Of a stretch of 64,000 nucleotides of DNA, positions 8,044 to 17,307 are shown in pieces. Positions within the stretch are counted from its first letter, which is position 1; every line of letters starts with the position of its first letter. A model generated the notes under the pieces. It was not told where the DNA came from, searched no databases, and worked only from the letters and a program-made list of their open reading frames with translations. The position numbers and the translations under genes are program-made. Source of the DNA: Pseudomonas paralactis (lineage in GTDB: Bacteria > Pseudomonadota > Gammaproteobacteria > Pseudomonadales > Pseudomonadaceae); contig NZ_JYLN01000006.1 in NCBI RefSeq assembly GCF_001439735.1, forward strand, positions 248,001 through 312,000. Direction: 5' to 3'.

Positions 8044-8059
8044 GACGTCAGAGCGTCTA
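8044..8059 (+). promoter_or_regulatory. Small inverted repeat between hasI and hasS
   Basis: AGACG, six bases, CGTCT form a short hairpin in the 63-bp hasI-hasS gap, about 26 bp before the GTG start of hasS. It may affect hasS translation or lie within a hasS promoter. There is no T-run, so it is not an intrinsic terminator. Confidence 0.3.
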
Positions 8060-8084
8060 TATAACGAAAAATCGAGATTCACAC

Positions 8085-9083
8085 GTGAATAGCCAGGGTC
8101 CGCAACAGCACAGCATTACCGAGGCGGCTGCCGAATGGGCGGTGCGCCTGCACGCCGGTGCCCTGAGCGAACAGGAGCAGGCCGAGTTGCGTCAGTGGAT
8201 CGCCCGTGACAGCCGTCACGAAGGGGCGCTGCGGTTTGCCGAGCAAACCTGGGCAGCGCTGGGTGAAGTGCACAAGGATGATCCCGTACACCGACAGCGG
8301 CCCGCCACGCCGACCCCGCCCGTGCGTCGCTCCAAACGCCGAAGGCCGTGGCAACGTGCGGCCGCCGTGGCGCTTATTGTGGTGGTGGCGGGCGTGGGCT
8401 GGGTGCGCGGGCCCGATGTGTTGCTGCACCTGCAGGCCGACTACGTCACGCAAAAGGGCGAAGTGCGCACAGTGCAGCTGGCGGACGGCAGTAAGGTGGA
8501 GCTGGATTCCGCCAGCGCCATTCGCCTGGATTACGATGGCGTGCAGCGCGGCATCAGCCTGCTCCAGGGCTCGGCGGTGTTTGATGTGGCACCGATGAAG
8601 GGCGAAGAACCCCGGCCGTTCGTGGTGCACAGTGCCGGGGGGCAGACTCGGGCGCTGGGTACGCGGTTTGTGGTCGAGCGTGAGGGCCAGAGCCAGGCCT
8701 GGGTCGGTGTGTTGCAGCACAGTGTCGAGGTGTCCATGCAGGCATCACCGACCACAGGCCCGGCCGAGCGCGTTGTGCAGCAAGGCCAGGCTGCGCGTTA
8801 CAGCCCCGATGACGGTGTGGTCAGCCTTGATCAGTTTGATGTGGATCGCGCCACCAGTTGGCGGCGCGGTGTGTTGATCTTCGACCGTCAGCCGTTGGCC
8901 AAGGTTATCGAGCAACTCAACCGTTACCGCCCCGGGCGCGTGGTATTGGCTGACGCGGCTTTGGGTGAGCGCGAAGTCAGCGGCGTCTTCCGCCTGGACA
9001 TGCTCGACAGCGCCCTCGCTACCCTGACCCAGGAACTTCAAGTGCAACGCTTGGACCTGGCCGGCCTCAGCCTGATCTATTGA
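8085..9083 (+). CDS. hasS: FecR-family anti-sigma factor (HasS)
   Basis: The 332-residue protein has an N-terminal DUF4880/FecR cytoplasmic domain (EAAAEWAVRLHAGALSEQEQ, RQWIARDSRHEGAL), a single membrane span near residues 90-108 (AAAVALIVVVAGVGWV) and a periplasmic FecR domain (LADGSKVELDSASAIRLDY, ALGTRFVVERE). It ends in a short STN-like tail (LTQELQVQRLDLAGLSLIY). The start is GTG at 8085. It should hold HasI inactive and relay the signal from the HasR plug domain. Its 3' end is separated from hasR by a REPIN, so hasR has its own promoter. Confidence 0.92.
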   Translation: MNSQGPQQHSITEAAAEWAVRLHAGALSEQEQAELRQWIARDSRHEGALRFAEQTWAALGEVHKDDPVHRQRPATPTPPVRRSKRRRPWQRAAAVALIVVVAGVGWVRGPDVLLHLQADYVTQKGEVRTVQLADGSKVELDSASAIRLDYDGVQRGISLLQGSAVFDVAPMKGEEPRPFVVHSAGGQTRALGTRFVVEREGQSQAWVGVLQHSVEVSMQASPTTGPAERVVQQGQAARYSPDDGVVSLDQFDVDRATSWRRGVLIFDRQPLAKVIEQLNRYRPGRVVLADAALGEREVSGVFRLDMLDSALATLTQELQVQRLDLAGLSLIY

Positions 9084-9110
9084 CCTGTCCCCGCTAAAAG
9101 CCGCTGTTCT

Positions 9111-9203
9111 GTAGGAGCGAGCTTGCTCGCGAAAACCCCAAGGGCACCGCGTTTTCGTTGACGTTCTTCGCGAGCAAGGGCTAGCCGCCCGCTTCGCTCC
9201 TGC
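9111..9203. repeat. REPIN, family A, with a degenerate right arm
   Basis: The left arm GTAGGAGCGAGCTTGCTCGC is intact. The right arm (CGCGAGCAAGGGCTAGCCGC, then CCGCTTCGCTCCTGC) is interrupted compared with other copies in the window. The central CGTTGACGTTCTTCGCGAGC is retained. It lies between hasS and hasR. Confidence 0.8.
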
Positions 9204-9297
9204 AAAAAAATATTACTGACTTCCCGTGCCTCACACGTCTTTCTAGGTGAGAAGCATTCGCATAAACAAAAAACGCTTAGCGCAGGGATAACCACAC

Positions 9298-11955
9298 ATG
9301 TCAGCACTCACCAAGGGGCGTATCACCGGCAGTCGGTTGGCCCTGGCCATTCACTTGGGATTGTTTGCCCTCGCCGCGCCGGTGCATGCCGTGCAACCTG
9401 CAACTGGCGCAGCTCAATCCGCGGTGTTGAGGTTCGACATCCCTGCGCAATCCCTGGGCAGTGCGGTACTGGCGTTCGCCGATCAGGCGGGCCTGCAAGT
9501 GTTGTTCGACAGCCAGCGCCTGCAAGGCTTGAGCAGCGCCGCGCTCAAGGGCAGTTTCGATGTGCAGGAAGGTCTTGGCCGCCTGCTCGGTGCCGCACCG
9601 GTTGAATATCGCTTTACCGGCGAACGCCAGGTCACCTTGACCCGCGTCGAGCAACAGGCCGGAGCGCTGGCCTTGGGGACCACCACCATCACCGGCCTGC
9701 ACAAGCAGGACTGGGTGTATTCAACGCCACGTTCGGTCAGCGTGGTCGATCGCGAACAACTGGACCGCAACCCGCCACGCCATGCCGCCGAGATGCTCGA
9801 AGAGGCGCCAGGTGTCTATTCCGCCGTCAGCCAGCAAGACCCCGGTTTGTCGGTGAATATCCGCGGTATCCAGGACTATGGCCGGGTCAATATGTCGGTC
9901 GATGGCATGCGCCAGAATTACCAGCAGAGCGGTCACCAGCAACGCAACGGCACGCTGTATGTCGACCCCGAATTGTTGTCCGAAGTCGTGATCGAAAAGG
10001 GCGCGACCTCCACCCAGGGCGGGGCGGGCGTGATTGGCGGGGTGGCTAACTTTCGTACGGTGGAGGCCGCCGACCTGCTCAAGGATGGCAAGCAAATCGG
10101 CGGGCGCATTCGCCTCACCACCGGCCTGGGCGGGCGCAGCAACGGCACGCACTTTATCGGCAGCTCGGCGTTTGCCGTGGGGACCGACGTGTGGGACATG
10201 CTGGTGGCGGCCAGTGAGCGTCATTTGGGCGACTACAACCCCGGCACCAAGGGCAGCATTGGCGAGCTGCGTACCGGTGCGGCGTATATGCCGGCCAGTG
10301 AAGAGCGCATCAAGCACAGCACGGTTGCCTATTCAGGCTCGGTGATGCGCTCGCGCCTGCTCAAGCTGGGGCTCAACCTGCCGGTTGATCAGCGTCTGCA
10401 ACTGAGCTACCTGGTCACCGAGGTCGACTACGACGACGTCAACATGATGACCGCCGAAAAGCCCCAGCTGTGGGAAAAGCTGGGCAGCAGCAACGTCAAG
10501 GCACAGAACTTCGCGCTGGATTACAGCTACGCACCGGACAACCCGCTGATCGATTTCAAGGCCAAGCTCTACCACGTGGATACGCGCAATGATCAATCCA
10601 CGCTGGCCCGGGGTATCAGTAAGGGCTATGACGTTACCTATCAAACCAATACCTATGGCGTGCAGGCGCAGAACATCTCGACCTTTGCCCTGACCGAGCT
10701 TGCCGCACTCAAGGCCAACTACGGGCTGGAGTTTTTTTACGACAAGGTTCGGCCCGATTCCAACCAGGCCGTAGAGGCCGGCTCGGCGCTGACGGCCTCG
10801 GCGGCGGAAAGCATCACGCCCAAAGGCGACCGCGCGATGGGCAGCCTGTTCGGGCGCCTGGATTTCGATTACGACGGTTGGCTGAACCTCAACGCCGGTT
10901 TGCGTTATGACCGCTATCGGCTGCGCGGCGAAACCGGCTTGAACACCCGCACGTTCATCCTCGGCACCACCCGCCAGATCGGCGTACCGGTCAATTACGA
11001 CGTGGACCGCGAGGAAGGCCGTTTCTCCCCGACCTTCGGCCTGTCGATCAAGCCCGGTGTCGATTGGCTGCAGCTTTTCGCCACTTACGGCAAGGGTTGG
11101 CGTCCGCCGGCGGTGACCGAAACCCTGGTCAGCGGCCGGCCCCATGGCGGTGGTTCGGAGTCGATTCTCCCCAACCCCTATCTCAAGCCTGAGCGATCCA
11201 CCGCGTGGGAAGTCGGTTTCAATGTACTCAAGCAAGACCTGCTGTTCGCCGATGATCGCGCGGGCATGAAAGTGTCGTACTTCAACACCCGGGTCGATGA
11301 CTTTTCCTACATGGCCCTGGGCGTGCAGCCGCCCGGTTATGGCAACGTCAATATCGGCAGTGCGGCCTACGTCAACAACCTGGAAACCACGCGTTTTCGC
11401 GGCCTTGAATACCAGCTCGATTACGACGCCGGTTTTGCCTACGGCCAGTTCAACTACACGCGGATGCTGGGCAGCAACAAGTTCTGCAGCAAAACCGCCT
11501 GGCTCGGCGGCGTGACCAAAACCCAAAAGAGGCCCGGCAACCGGGCGCCGGTGGACGCCATGGTGCCCGACGATGCAGCCAATGCCGGCGTGGGTTGCAG
11601 CGCGATCCTGGGCTCCTCCGAACACATGCCCATGGACCGTGGCACCGCAACCCTGGGCGCACGCTTCCTTGAGCGCAAGCTTGATGTAGGCGTGCGCGCC
11701 CGCTACAGCGCGGGCTACTACGTCAAAGGTGCCGCCGGGGTGACCACCGCGCAAACCGGCGTCTACCCCGCCGACTGGAAGCCCTACACCGTCTACGACC
11801 TTTACGGCAGCTACCGCGCCACCGACCAACTGACCCTGCGCCTGGCCATGGAAAACGTCACCGACCGCGCCTACCTGGTGCCGCTGGGCGATGTACTGGC
11901 CTTCACCCTGGGCCGTGGGCGCACGTTGCAGGGCACCGTTGAATATCAGTTCTGA
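9298..11955 (+). CDS. hasR: TonB-dependent haem/hemophore receptor HasR
   Basis: The 885-residue outer-membrane receptor has a signal peptide (cleavage near APVHA), an STN signalling domain (about residues 40-115, FDIPAQSLGSAVLAFADQAG), a plug (RSVSVVDREQLDRNPP, then NIRGIQDYGRVNMSVDGMRQ) and a 22-strand barrel ending in YQF. The STN domain shows it is a transducer for HasS/HasI. His213 (in SGHQQRNG of the plug) and His616 (in GRPHGGG of an outer loop) sit where the two haem-ligand histidines of Serratia HasR lie. That assignment is by position and motif only. An AGGGA ribosome site precedes the ATG. Confidence 0.93.
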   Translation: MSALTKGRITGSRLALAIHLGLFALAAPVHAVQPATGAAQSAVLRFDIPAQSLGSAVLAFADQAGLQVLFDSQRLQGLSSAALKGSFDVQEGLGRLLGAAPVEYRFTGERQVTLTRVEQQAGALALGTTTITGLHKQDWVYSTPRSVSVVDREQLDRNPPRHAAEMLEEAPGVYSAVSQQDPGLSVNIRGIQDYGRVNMSVDGMRQNYQQSGHQQRNGTLYVDPELLSEVVIEKGATSTQGGAGVIGGVANFRTVEAADLLKDGKQIGGRIRLTTGLGGRSNGTHFIGSSAFAVGTDVWDMLVAASERHLGDYNPGTKGSIGELRTGAAYMPASEERIKHSTVAYSGSVMRSRLLKLGLNLPVDQRLQLSYLVTEVDYDDVNMMTAEKPQLWEKLGSSNVKAQNFALDYSYAPDNPLIDFKAKLYHVDTRNDQSTLARGISKGYDVTYQTNTYGVQAQNISTFALTELAALKANYGLEFFYDKVRPDSNQAVEAGSALTASAAESITPKGDRAMGSLFGRLDFDYDGWLNLNAGLRYDRYRLRGETGLNTRTFILGTTRQIGVPVNYDVDREEGRFSPTFGLSIKPGVDWLQLFATYGKGWRPPAVTETLVSGRPHGGGSESILPNPYLKPERSTAWEVGFNVLKQDLLFADDRAGMKVSYFNTRVDDFSYMALGVQPPGYGNVNIGSAAYVNNLETTRFRGLEYQLDYDAGFAYGQFNYTRMLGSNKFCSKTAWLGGVTKTQKRPGNRAPVDAMVPDDAANAGVGCSAILGSSEHMPMDRGTATLGARFLERKLDVGVRARYSAGYYVKGAAGVTTAQTGVYPADWKPYTVYDLYGSYRATDQLTLRLAMENVTDRAYLVPLGDVLAFTLGRGRTLQGTVEYQF

Positions 11956-12036
11956 CCGCTTTTGCCCAGTGACGGGCAAAACCACAGCAGGCACTGGCTT
12001 GCTGCGGAGTGACCACCCAATGACTTGGAGTTTTGC

Positions 12037-12657
12037 ATGAGCATTTCTATTTCATACAGCACGACCTACGCCGCTAGCACCGTCGCCCAGTACCTGAGCG
12101 ATTGGTCGGCCTACTTCGGTGATCTCAACCACCGTGAAGGTTCGGTCAAAGAGGGTGTGAACACCGGTGGTTTCAATCCAGGGCCGTTCGACGGCACCCA
12201 ATATGGCGTATCGAGCAGCGTCAGTGATGCGGCAGTGGTTGCCGAAGGCAGCCTGCATTACACCTTGTTCAACCCGCCGACCCACACGCTGTGGGGTTCG
12301 CTCGATGGCCTGACCCTGGGCGACACCCTCGCCGGTGGCGCAACCAGCGGTGGCTACTCCATCGCCAACCAGGAAGTCAGCTTTACCAACCTGGGCCTGT
12401 CGAGCCTGCAGTCCGAAGGCCGTGACGGCCAGGTGCACAAGATCGTGTACGGCCTGATGAGTGGTGACAGTTCGGCACTGGCCTCGGCGATCGACACCTT
12501 GCTCAAGGGCATCGACCCAAGCCTGTCGGTCAACTCCACCTTCGATCAACTGGCTGCTGCCGGTGTGGCACATCAGGATTCGGCTGCGTTCGCCGCTGCC
12601 GATGTGGGCCTGGTGGGGATTCAGGACGCGCCGCACGACTTCGCCCTGGCTGCCTGA
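12037..12657 (+). CDS. hasA: Secreted haem-binding hemophore HasA
   Basis: A 206-residue protein closely resembling HasA of Serratia and Pseudomonas. The haem-ligand residues His32 (GDLNH) and Tyr75 (LHYTLFN) and the partner His83 (PTHTLWG) are all present at the canonical numbers. There is no N-terminal signal peptide. The C-terminus DFALAA is the uncleaved or processed signal for the type I exporter HasDEF. I chose the ATG at 12037 (MSISISYS), 6 bases after GGAG, over an in-frame ATG at 12025. It captures haem from host or environmental haemoproteins and hands it to HasR. Confidence 0.96.
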   Translation: MSISISYSTTYAASTVAQYLSDWSAYFGDLNHREGSVKEGVNTGGFNPGPFDGTQYGVSSSVSDAAVVAEGSLHYTLFNPPTHTLWGSLDGLTLGDTLAGGATSGGYSIANQEVSFTNLGLSSLQSEGRDGQVHKIVYGLMSGDSSALASAIDTLLKGIDPSLSVNSTFDQLAAAGVAHQDSAAFAAADVGLVGIQDAPHDFALAA

Positions 12658-12664
12658 TGCAAAA

Positions 12665-12696
12665 AAGCCGATGGAGGATCACGCCTTCATCGGCCT
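12665..12696 (+). promoter_or_regulatory. Stem-loop between hasA and hasD
   Basis: GCCGATGGAGG (12667-12677) pairs with CCTTCATCGGC (12684-12694) with one mismatch. No T-run follows on the plus strand, so it is more likely an attenuator or an mRNA 3'-end stabiliser than a full terminator. Such a structure would let hasA, whose product is needed in large amounts, be expressed above the downstream exporter genes. Confidence 0.55.
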
Positions 12697-12776
12697 TGCG
12701 AATCCTGTGGGTGCGCCGCAGGTGCTGTCAACGCACCGGGCGGGCCCTTGCTTGACTCTTCAATGGGACAACCTTC

Positions 12777-14525
12777 ATGACTCGGCCCGGTGCCAAGCGC
12801 GCGAATGAGATGCTGGCTGCACTCACGGCCTATAAAAGTGCCTTCTTCAACATCGGCCTGTTTTCGGCAGTGATCAACCTGTTGATGCTGGCTCCGGCGC
12901 TGTACATGTTGCAAGTGTACGACCGGGTGCTGGCCTCGGGTAATCAGATGACCCTGCTGATGCTGACGCTGATGATCCTCGGCCTGTTCGCCTTGATGGG
13001 CGCGTTGGAGTGGGTGCGCAGCCAAGTGGTGATTCGCCTCGGCACGCAGATGGACATGCGCTTGAACCAGCGCGTATTCGACGCCGCTTATGAAGCCCAG
13101 CTCAAGGGCGGCACCCAGGCTGCGGGCCAGGCTCTGCACGACTTGACCACCTTGCGCCAGTTCGCCACCGGCCAGGCGTTGTTCGCCTTTTTCGATGCGC
13201 CGTGGTTTCCGGTGTACCTGTTGGTGATCTTTCTGTTCCATCCCTGGCTGGGCCTGCTGGCGTTGGGTGGCGCGTTATTGCTGATGGCATTGGCGTGGGC
13301 CAACCATCATGTCAGCCAGGCGCCGATGGCCCTGGCCAGCCAACTGTCGATCAGCGCCAGCCAGCAGGCCACGGCCAATCTGCGCAACGCCGACACCATT
13401 GAGGCCATGGGTATGCTCGCCACCTTGCGCGGGCGCTGGTTCAGCCAGCACCAGGCGTTTCTGGTGCAGCAGAACCTGGCCAGTGAAAAGACTGCGGTGG
13501 TCACGGCCTGGTCCAAGGGCGTACGCCTGGCCCTGCAATCGCTGGTGCTGGGCCTGGGCGCCTGGTTGGCGGTCAACGGCGACATAACGCCGGGGATGAT
13601 GATTGCCGGCTCGATCCTGATGGGACGTGTGCTCAGCCCCATCGACCAATTGATCGGTGTGTGGAAGCAATGGGGCTCGGCGCGTCTGGCCTACGAGCGT
13701 TTATCGTTGATGCTGCAAGATAACCCGGCGCGACCGGCGCGCATGAACCTGCCCGTGCCCAAGGGCCAGGTCAGCCTGGAGCAGATCAGCGCCTGTGCCC
13801 CCGGCAGCCGTCGGCCTGCGCTGGCCAACCTGGGTTTCAGCCTGCCGGCGGGTGATGTGCTGGGTGTGATCGGCCCGTCGGGCTGCGGCAAGTCCACCCT
13901 GGCGCGGGTGCTGGTGGGGGCCTGGGCACCGCTGGCCGGCAAGGTGCGCCTGGATGGCGCCGACCTGGCGGTGTGGGACAAACAGCAACTGGGCCCGCAT
14001 ATCGGTTACTTGCCCCAGGACATCCAACTGTTCGCCGGCAGCATTGCGCAAAACATCGCGCGCTTTGAAACGGTGGAGGCCGACAAAGTCCTCGCCGCAG
14101 CGCAAATGGCCGGCGTGCACGAACTGATCCTGCAACTGCCGCAAGGCTACGACACGCAACTGGGTGAGGGCGGCGCGGGCTTGTCCGGCGGGCAAAAACA
14201 ACGGGTGGCCCTGGCGCGTGCGCTGTACGGCCTGCCGGCGCTGATTGTGCTGGATGAGCCCAATGCCAACCTCGACGAAGTGGGCGAGCAGGCGCTTTTG
14301 CAAGCCATCGCCCAACTCAAGCAACAGCGTCGCACCCTGATTCTGATCACCCACAAACCCAACGTGCTGAGCCTGACCGACCAATTGCTGATTCTCAAGG
14401 ACGGCCAGATGCAGGCGTTCGGCCCGACGGCGCGGGTGTTGGAGGCGCGGCAAAAAACGGTGGCGAGCAAGCCGGTCTCGACCATGAGCATGAGCTACCG
14501 CTTCGGTGAAGGAAAACCCGCATGA
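12777..14525 (+). CDS. hasD: Type I secretion ABC transporter HasD
   Basis: The 582-residue inner-membrane ABC exporter of the PrtD/HasD family has six N-terminal helices (residues about 20-310) fused to one ATPase domain. The Walker A motif is GPSGCGKST, the signature LSGGQKQRVALARAL, Walker B LIVLDEPNAN and the switch His in LITHKP. It lacks the peptidase C39 domain found in bacteriocin exporters, as expected. It forms a tripartite channel with HasE and HasF for HasA. Its end overlaps the start of hasE by 4 bases (ATGA), indicating translational coupling. Confidence 0.95.
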   Translation: MTRPGAKRANEMLAALTAYKSAFFNIGLFSAVINLLMLAPALYMLQVYDRVLASGNQMTLLMLTLMILGLFALMGALEWVRSQVVIRLGTQMDMRLNQRVFDAAYEAQLKGGTQAAGQALHDLTTLRQFATGQALFAFFDAPWFPVYLLVIFLFHPWLGLLALGGALLLMALAWANHHVSQAPMALASQLSISASQQATANLRNADTIEAMGMLATLRGRWFSQHQAFLVQQNLASEKTAVVTAWSKGVRLALQSLVLGLGAWLAVNGDITPGMMIAGSILMGRVLSPIDQLIGVWKQWGSARLAYERLSLMLQDNPARPARMNLPVPKGQVSLEQISACAPGSRRPALANLGFSLPAGDVLGVIGPSGCGKSTLARVLVGAWAPLAGKVRLDGADLAVWDKQQLGPHIGYLPQDIQLFAGSIAQNIARFETVEADKVLAAAQMAGVHELILQLPQGYDTQLGEGGAGLSGGQKQRVALARALYGLPALIVLDEPNANLDEVGEQALLQAIAQLKQQRRTLILITHKPNVLSLTDQLLILKDGQMQAFGPTARVLEARQKTVASKPVSTMSMSYRFGEGKPA

Positions 14526-15847
14526 GCCAGAGCAAACCTGCGTTGGTCAGCGACCAGCCACACAACGTGCTGGCGCTGGATGATAAAAAATATTCACGCC
14601 TGGGGTGGTGGCTGGTGCTGGGAGGCTTTGTCGGGTTTCTTGGCTGGGCGGCACTGGCGCCGTTGGACAAGGGCGTGGCGGTGCCGGGCAAGGTCATGGT
14701 GTCGGGGCACCGCAAGACGGTGCAACACCCGGCGGGCGGGATCGTCGAGCGTATCGAGGTGCATGACGGTGACCAGGTCAGCGCAGGCCAGGTGTTGTTG
14801 CGTTTGAAGCAAACCCCGTTGCGCGGGCAGATGCAGTCACTGCGCAGCCAATACCTGGCGTCGCTGGCCAGCGAAGCGCGCTTGAGCGCCGAGAGTGAAG
14901 GCTTGCCGACCATTGTATTTAGCCCCGAGCTGCTGGCCGATCCCGACGCCGCGAACACCCTGAGCCTGCAACGCCAGCTATTCAACAGCCGTGCCCAGGC
15001 ATTGGCCACCGAGCAGGCGGGCCTGCGTGAAACTATCGCCGGCGTTGAGGCGCAGTTGCGCGGCACGCGGGCCTCCCAGGCGAGCAAGGTTTTGCAGCGT
15101 GTGGCCTTGAATGAGCAGCTTCAGGGGCTGCGCGAGTTGGCGCGCGACGGCTACATCCCGCGCAATCGCCTGCTCGACAGCGAGCGGTTGTATGCGCAAA
15201 TCGACGGCGCCATTGCCGAGGATGTCGGGCGTATCGGCCAGTTGCAGCGCCAGGTGCTGGAGTTGCGTTTGCGCATCCGCCAGTTGGGCGAAGATTTCCA
15301 GAAAGACCTGCGCAGCCAGTTGGCCGAAACCCGCACCCGCAGCGACGACTTGCGCAATCGCCTGGCCTCCGCCGAGTTCGAACTGGCCAACAGCCTGGTG
15401 CGTGCACCGGCATCCGGCGTGGTGGTGGGGTTGCAGGTGTACACCGAGGGCGGGGTGATCAAGCCCGGGGAGGCGCTGATGGACATCGTGCCCCAGGGCG
15501 AGCCCTTGTTGGTGGAGGCGCGGGTGCCGGTACAAATGATCGACAAGGTGCACCCGGGCTTGCCGGTTGAGTTGATGTTTTCGGCGTTCAACCAATCCAC
15601 CACGCCACGGGTGGCGGGCGAAGTCACGTTGGTCTCGGCCGACCGCCAGGTCGATGAGCGCACCGATGAGCCGTATTACACGCTGCGGGCCCAGGTCAGC
15701 GCGGCGGGTATGCAACAACTGGACGGCGTGCAGATCCGTCCGGGGATGCCGGTGGAAACCTTCGTCAAGACCGGCGAGCGCTCGATGCTCAACTACCTGT
15801 TCAAACCCTTGCTGGACCGTACCCATATGGCCCTGGTGGAAGAATGA
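14522..15847 (+). CDS. hasE: Type I secretion membrane-fusion protein HasE
   Basis: The 441-residue HlyD/PrtE-type adaptor has a short cytoplasmic N-terminus, one membrane span (LGWWLVLGGFVGFLGWAAL), and biotinyl-lipoyl half motifs (PGKVMVSGHRKTVQHPAGGI and SLVRAPASGVVVGLQVYTEG) flanking a long coiled coil of roughly residues 95-285. A beta-barrel C-terminal domain ends with RTHMALVEE. It bridges HasD and HasF in the periplasm. It overlaps hasD at its start and hasF at its end by 4 bases each. Confidence 0.95.
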   Translation: MSQSKPALVSDQPHNVLALDDKKYSRLGWWLVLGGFVGFLGWAALAPLDKGVAVPGKVMVSGHRKTVQHPAGGIVERIEVHDGDQVSAGQVLLRLKQTPLRGQMQSLRSQYLASLASEARLSAESEGLPTIVFSPELLADPDAANTLSLQRQLFNSRAQALATEQAGLRETIAGVEAQLRGTRASQASKVLQRVALNEQLQGLRELARDGYIPRNRLLDSERLYAQIDGAIAEDVGRIGQLQRQVLELRLRIRQLGEDFQKDLRSQLAETRTRSDDLRNRLASAEFELANSLVRAPASGVVVGLQVYTEGGVIKPGEALMDIVPQGEPLLVEARVPVQMIDKVHPGLPVELMFSAFNQSTTPRVAGEVTLVSADRQVDERTDEPYYTLRAQVSAAGMQQLDGVQIRPGMPVETFVKTGERSMLNYLFKPLLDRTHMALVEE

Positions 15848-17172
15848 AGGCGTTGTTGTTCACCCTCTGTTTAAGCTGCACACCGACGGCGTATGCCCTG
15901 GGTTTGTTGGACGTTTATGATTTGGCGCTCCGCAACGACCCGACCTTTCAGGCGGCGATTCAGGAGCGCGAGGCCGGTGAAGAAAACCGCGTGATCGGTC
16001 GGGCCGCATTGCTGCCTAACCTGTCATGGAGCTACAACAACTCGCGCAATGAGTCTGAAGTGACCCAGAGCACGGCAATCGGAAATGTCAGCAGCGACCG
16101 CAATTACCGCAGCTACGCCTCGGCCCTGACCTTGCAGCAACCGTTGCTTGATTACGAAGCCTATGCGCGTTTTCGCCAAGGCACCGCCCAGGCGTTGATG
16201 GCCGACGAGCGCTTTCGCGGCAAGAGCCAGGAACTGGCCGTGCGGGTGCTGAGCGCCTACAGCCAGGCATTGCTGGCACAAGAGCGCATCGCGTTGAGCC
16301 GTGCCCAGAAACGTGCGTTTGCCGAGCGCCTGCAACTCAATGATCGCCTGCTCAAAGGCGGTGAGGGCACGCGGACCGATGTGCTCGAAACCCAGGCGCG
16401 CCTGAGCCTGGCCCAGGCCGAAGAAATCGAAGCCATGGATGCCCAGGACACTGCCTTGCGTGAGCTGGAAGCCATTGTCGGCCAGCCGCTGCACATCGAA
16501 GAGCTGGCGCCCCTGGCGCGTCAATTCGAGATCGCGCCGCTTGAGCCCCATCGTTTTGAAACCTGGCGTGAACTGGCCATGGCCAATAACCCCGAACTCA
16601 AGTCCCAGCACCACGCGCTCGACGTGGCCTCGTATGAGGTGGAGCGCAAGCGCGCCGGGCACCTGCCCAAGGTCAGCCTGTATGCGACCAGTCGCAAGAC
16701 CAGTTCCGATTCAGAAAGCAGCTACAACCAGAAGTACGACACCAACAGCGTCGGCATCCAGGTCAGCCTGCCGCTGTTTGCCGGTGGCTCGGTCTCGGCC
16801 TCCACCCGTCAGGCGGCTAACCAACTGTCTCAGGCCCAATACGAGCTGGACGCGCAAACCGCTGCGACCTTGGTGGAGTTGCGCAAGCAATTCAACCTCA
16901 ACACCAGCGGCGCGGCCAAGGTGCGCGCCTATGAAATGGCAGTGAGTTCCGCCACGGCGCTGGTGAGCGCCACGAAGAAAAGCGTCAGCGGCGGTGAGCG
17001 GGTCAACCTCGACGTGCTCGACGCCGAGCAGCAACTGTTCACCGCCCGCCGCGACCTGGCCAATGCGCGTCATGCGTACCTGCTGGCGCGCATTCAGTTG
17101 AAGTATTACGCGGGGTTGCTGAGCGAGCAGGACTTGCGGGCGCTGGCCGGGTATTTCCAGCCCTCGGCATGA
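15844..17172 (+). CDS. hasF: TolC-family outer-membrane channel HasF
   Basis: The 442-residue outer-membrane efflux protein has a signal peptide (cleaved near TAYA), then two OEP repeats (residues about 20-215 and 235-435) with the usual heptad-rich helices. Motifs such as LAQAEEIEAM, LPLFAGGSVSASTR and GGERVNLDVLDAEQQLFTAR are characteristic of TolC/PrtF. It completes the HasD-HasE-HasF exporter. It is the last gene of the operon and is followed by an intrinsic terminator at 17181-17205. Confidence 0.94.
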   Translation: MKALLFTLCLSCTPTAYALGLLDVYDLALRNDPTFQAAIQEREAGEENRVIGRAALLPNLSWSYNNSRNESEVTQSTAIGNVSSDRNYRSYASALTLQQPLLDYEAYARFRQGTAQALMADERFRGKSQELAVRVLSAYSQALLAQERIALSRAQKRAFAERLQLNDRLLKGGEGTRTDVLETQARLSLAQAEEIEAMDAQDTALRELEAIVGQPLHIEELAPLARQFEIAPLEPHRFETWRELAMANNPELKSQHHALDVASYEVERKRAGHLPKVSLYATSRKTSSDSESSYNQKYDTNSVGIQVSLPLFAGGSVSASTRQAANQLSQAQYELDAQTAATLVELRKQFNLNTSGAAKVRAYEMAVSSATALVSATKKSVSGGERVNLDVLDAEQQLFTARRDLANARHAYLLARIQLKYYAGLLSEQDLRALAGYFQPSA

Positions 17173-17180
17173 GTGGTTAC

Positions 17181-17205
17181 AACCCGGCATTCGCCGGGTT
17201 TTTTG
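17181..17205 (+). terminator. Intrinsic terminator of the has operon
   Basis: AACCCGGC (17181-17188), loop ATTC, GCCGGGTT (17193-17200) form a perfect 8-bp stem followed by TTTT. It begins 9 bp after the hasF stop codon. Confidence 0.92.
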
Positions 17206-17307
17206 TGCTTACTAATCTGTGAAACAGCTTCGGGAGTCAGGAGCCGGTTGTCGGGTGGCGGAGGGAAATTGTTACCTGGCGGAAAATAACCTAACGGATG
17301 GGTTACG

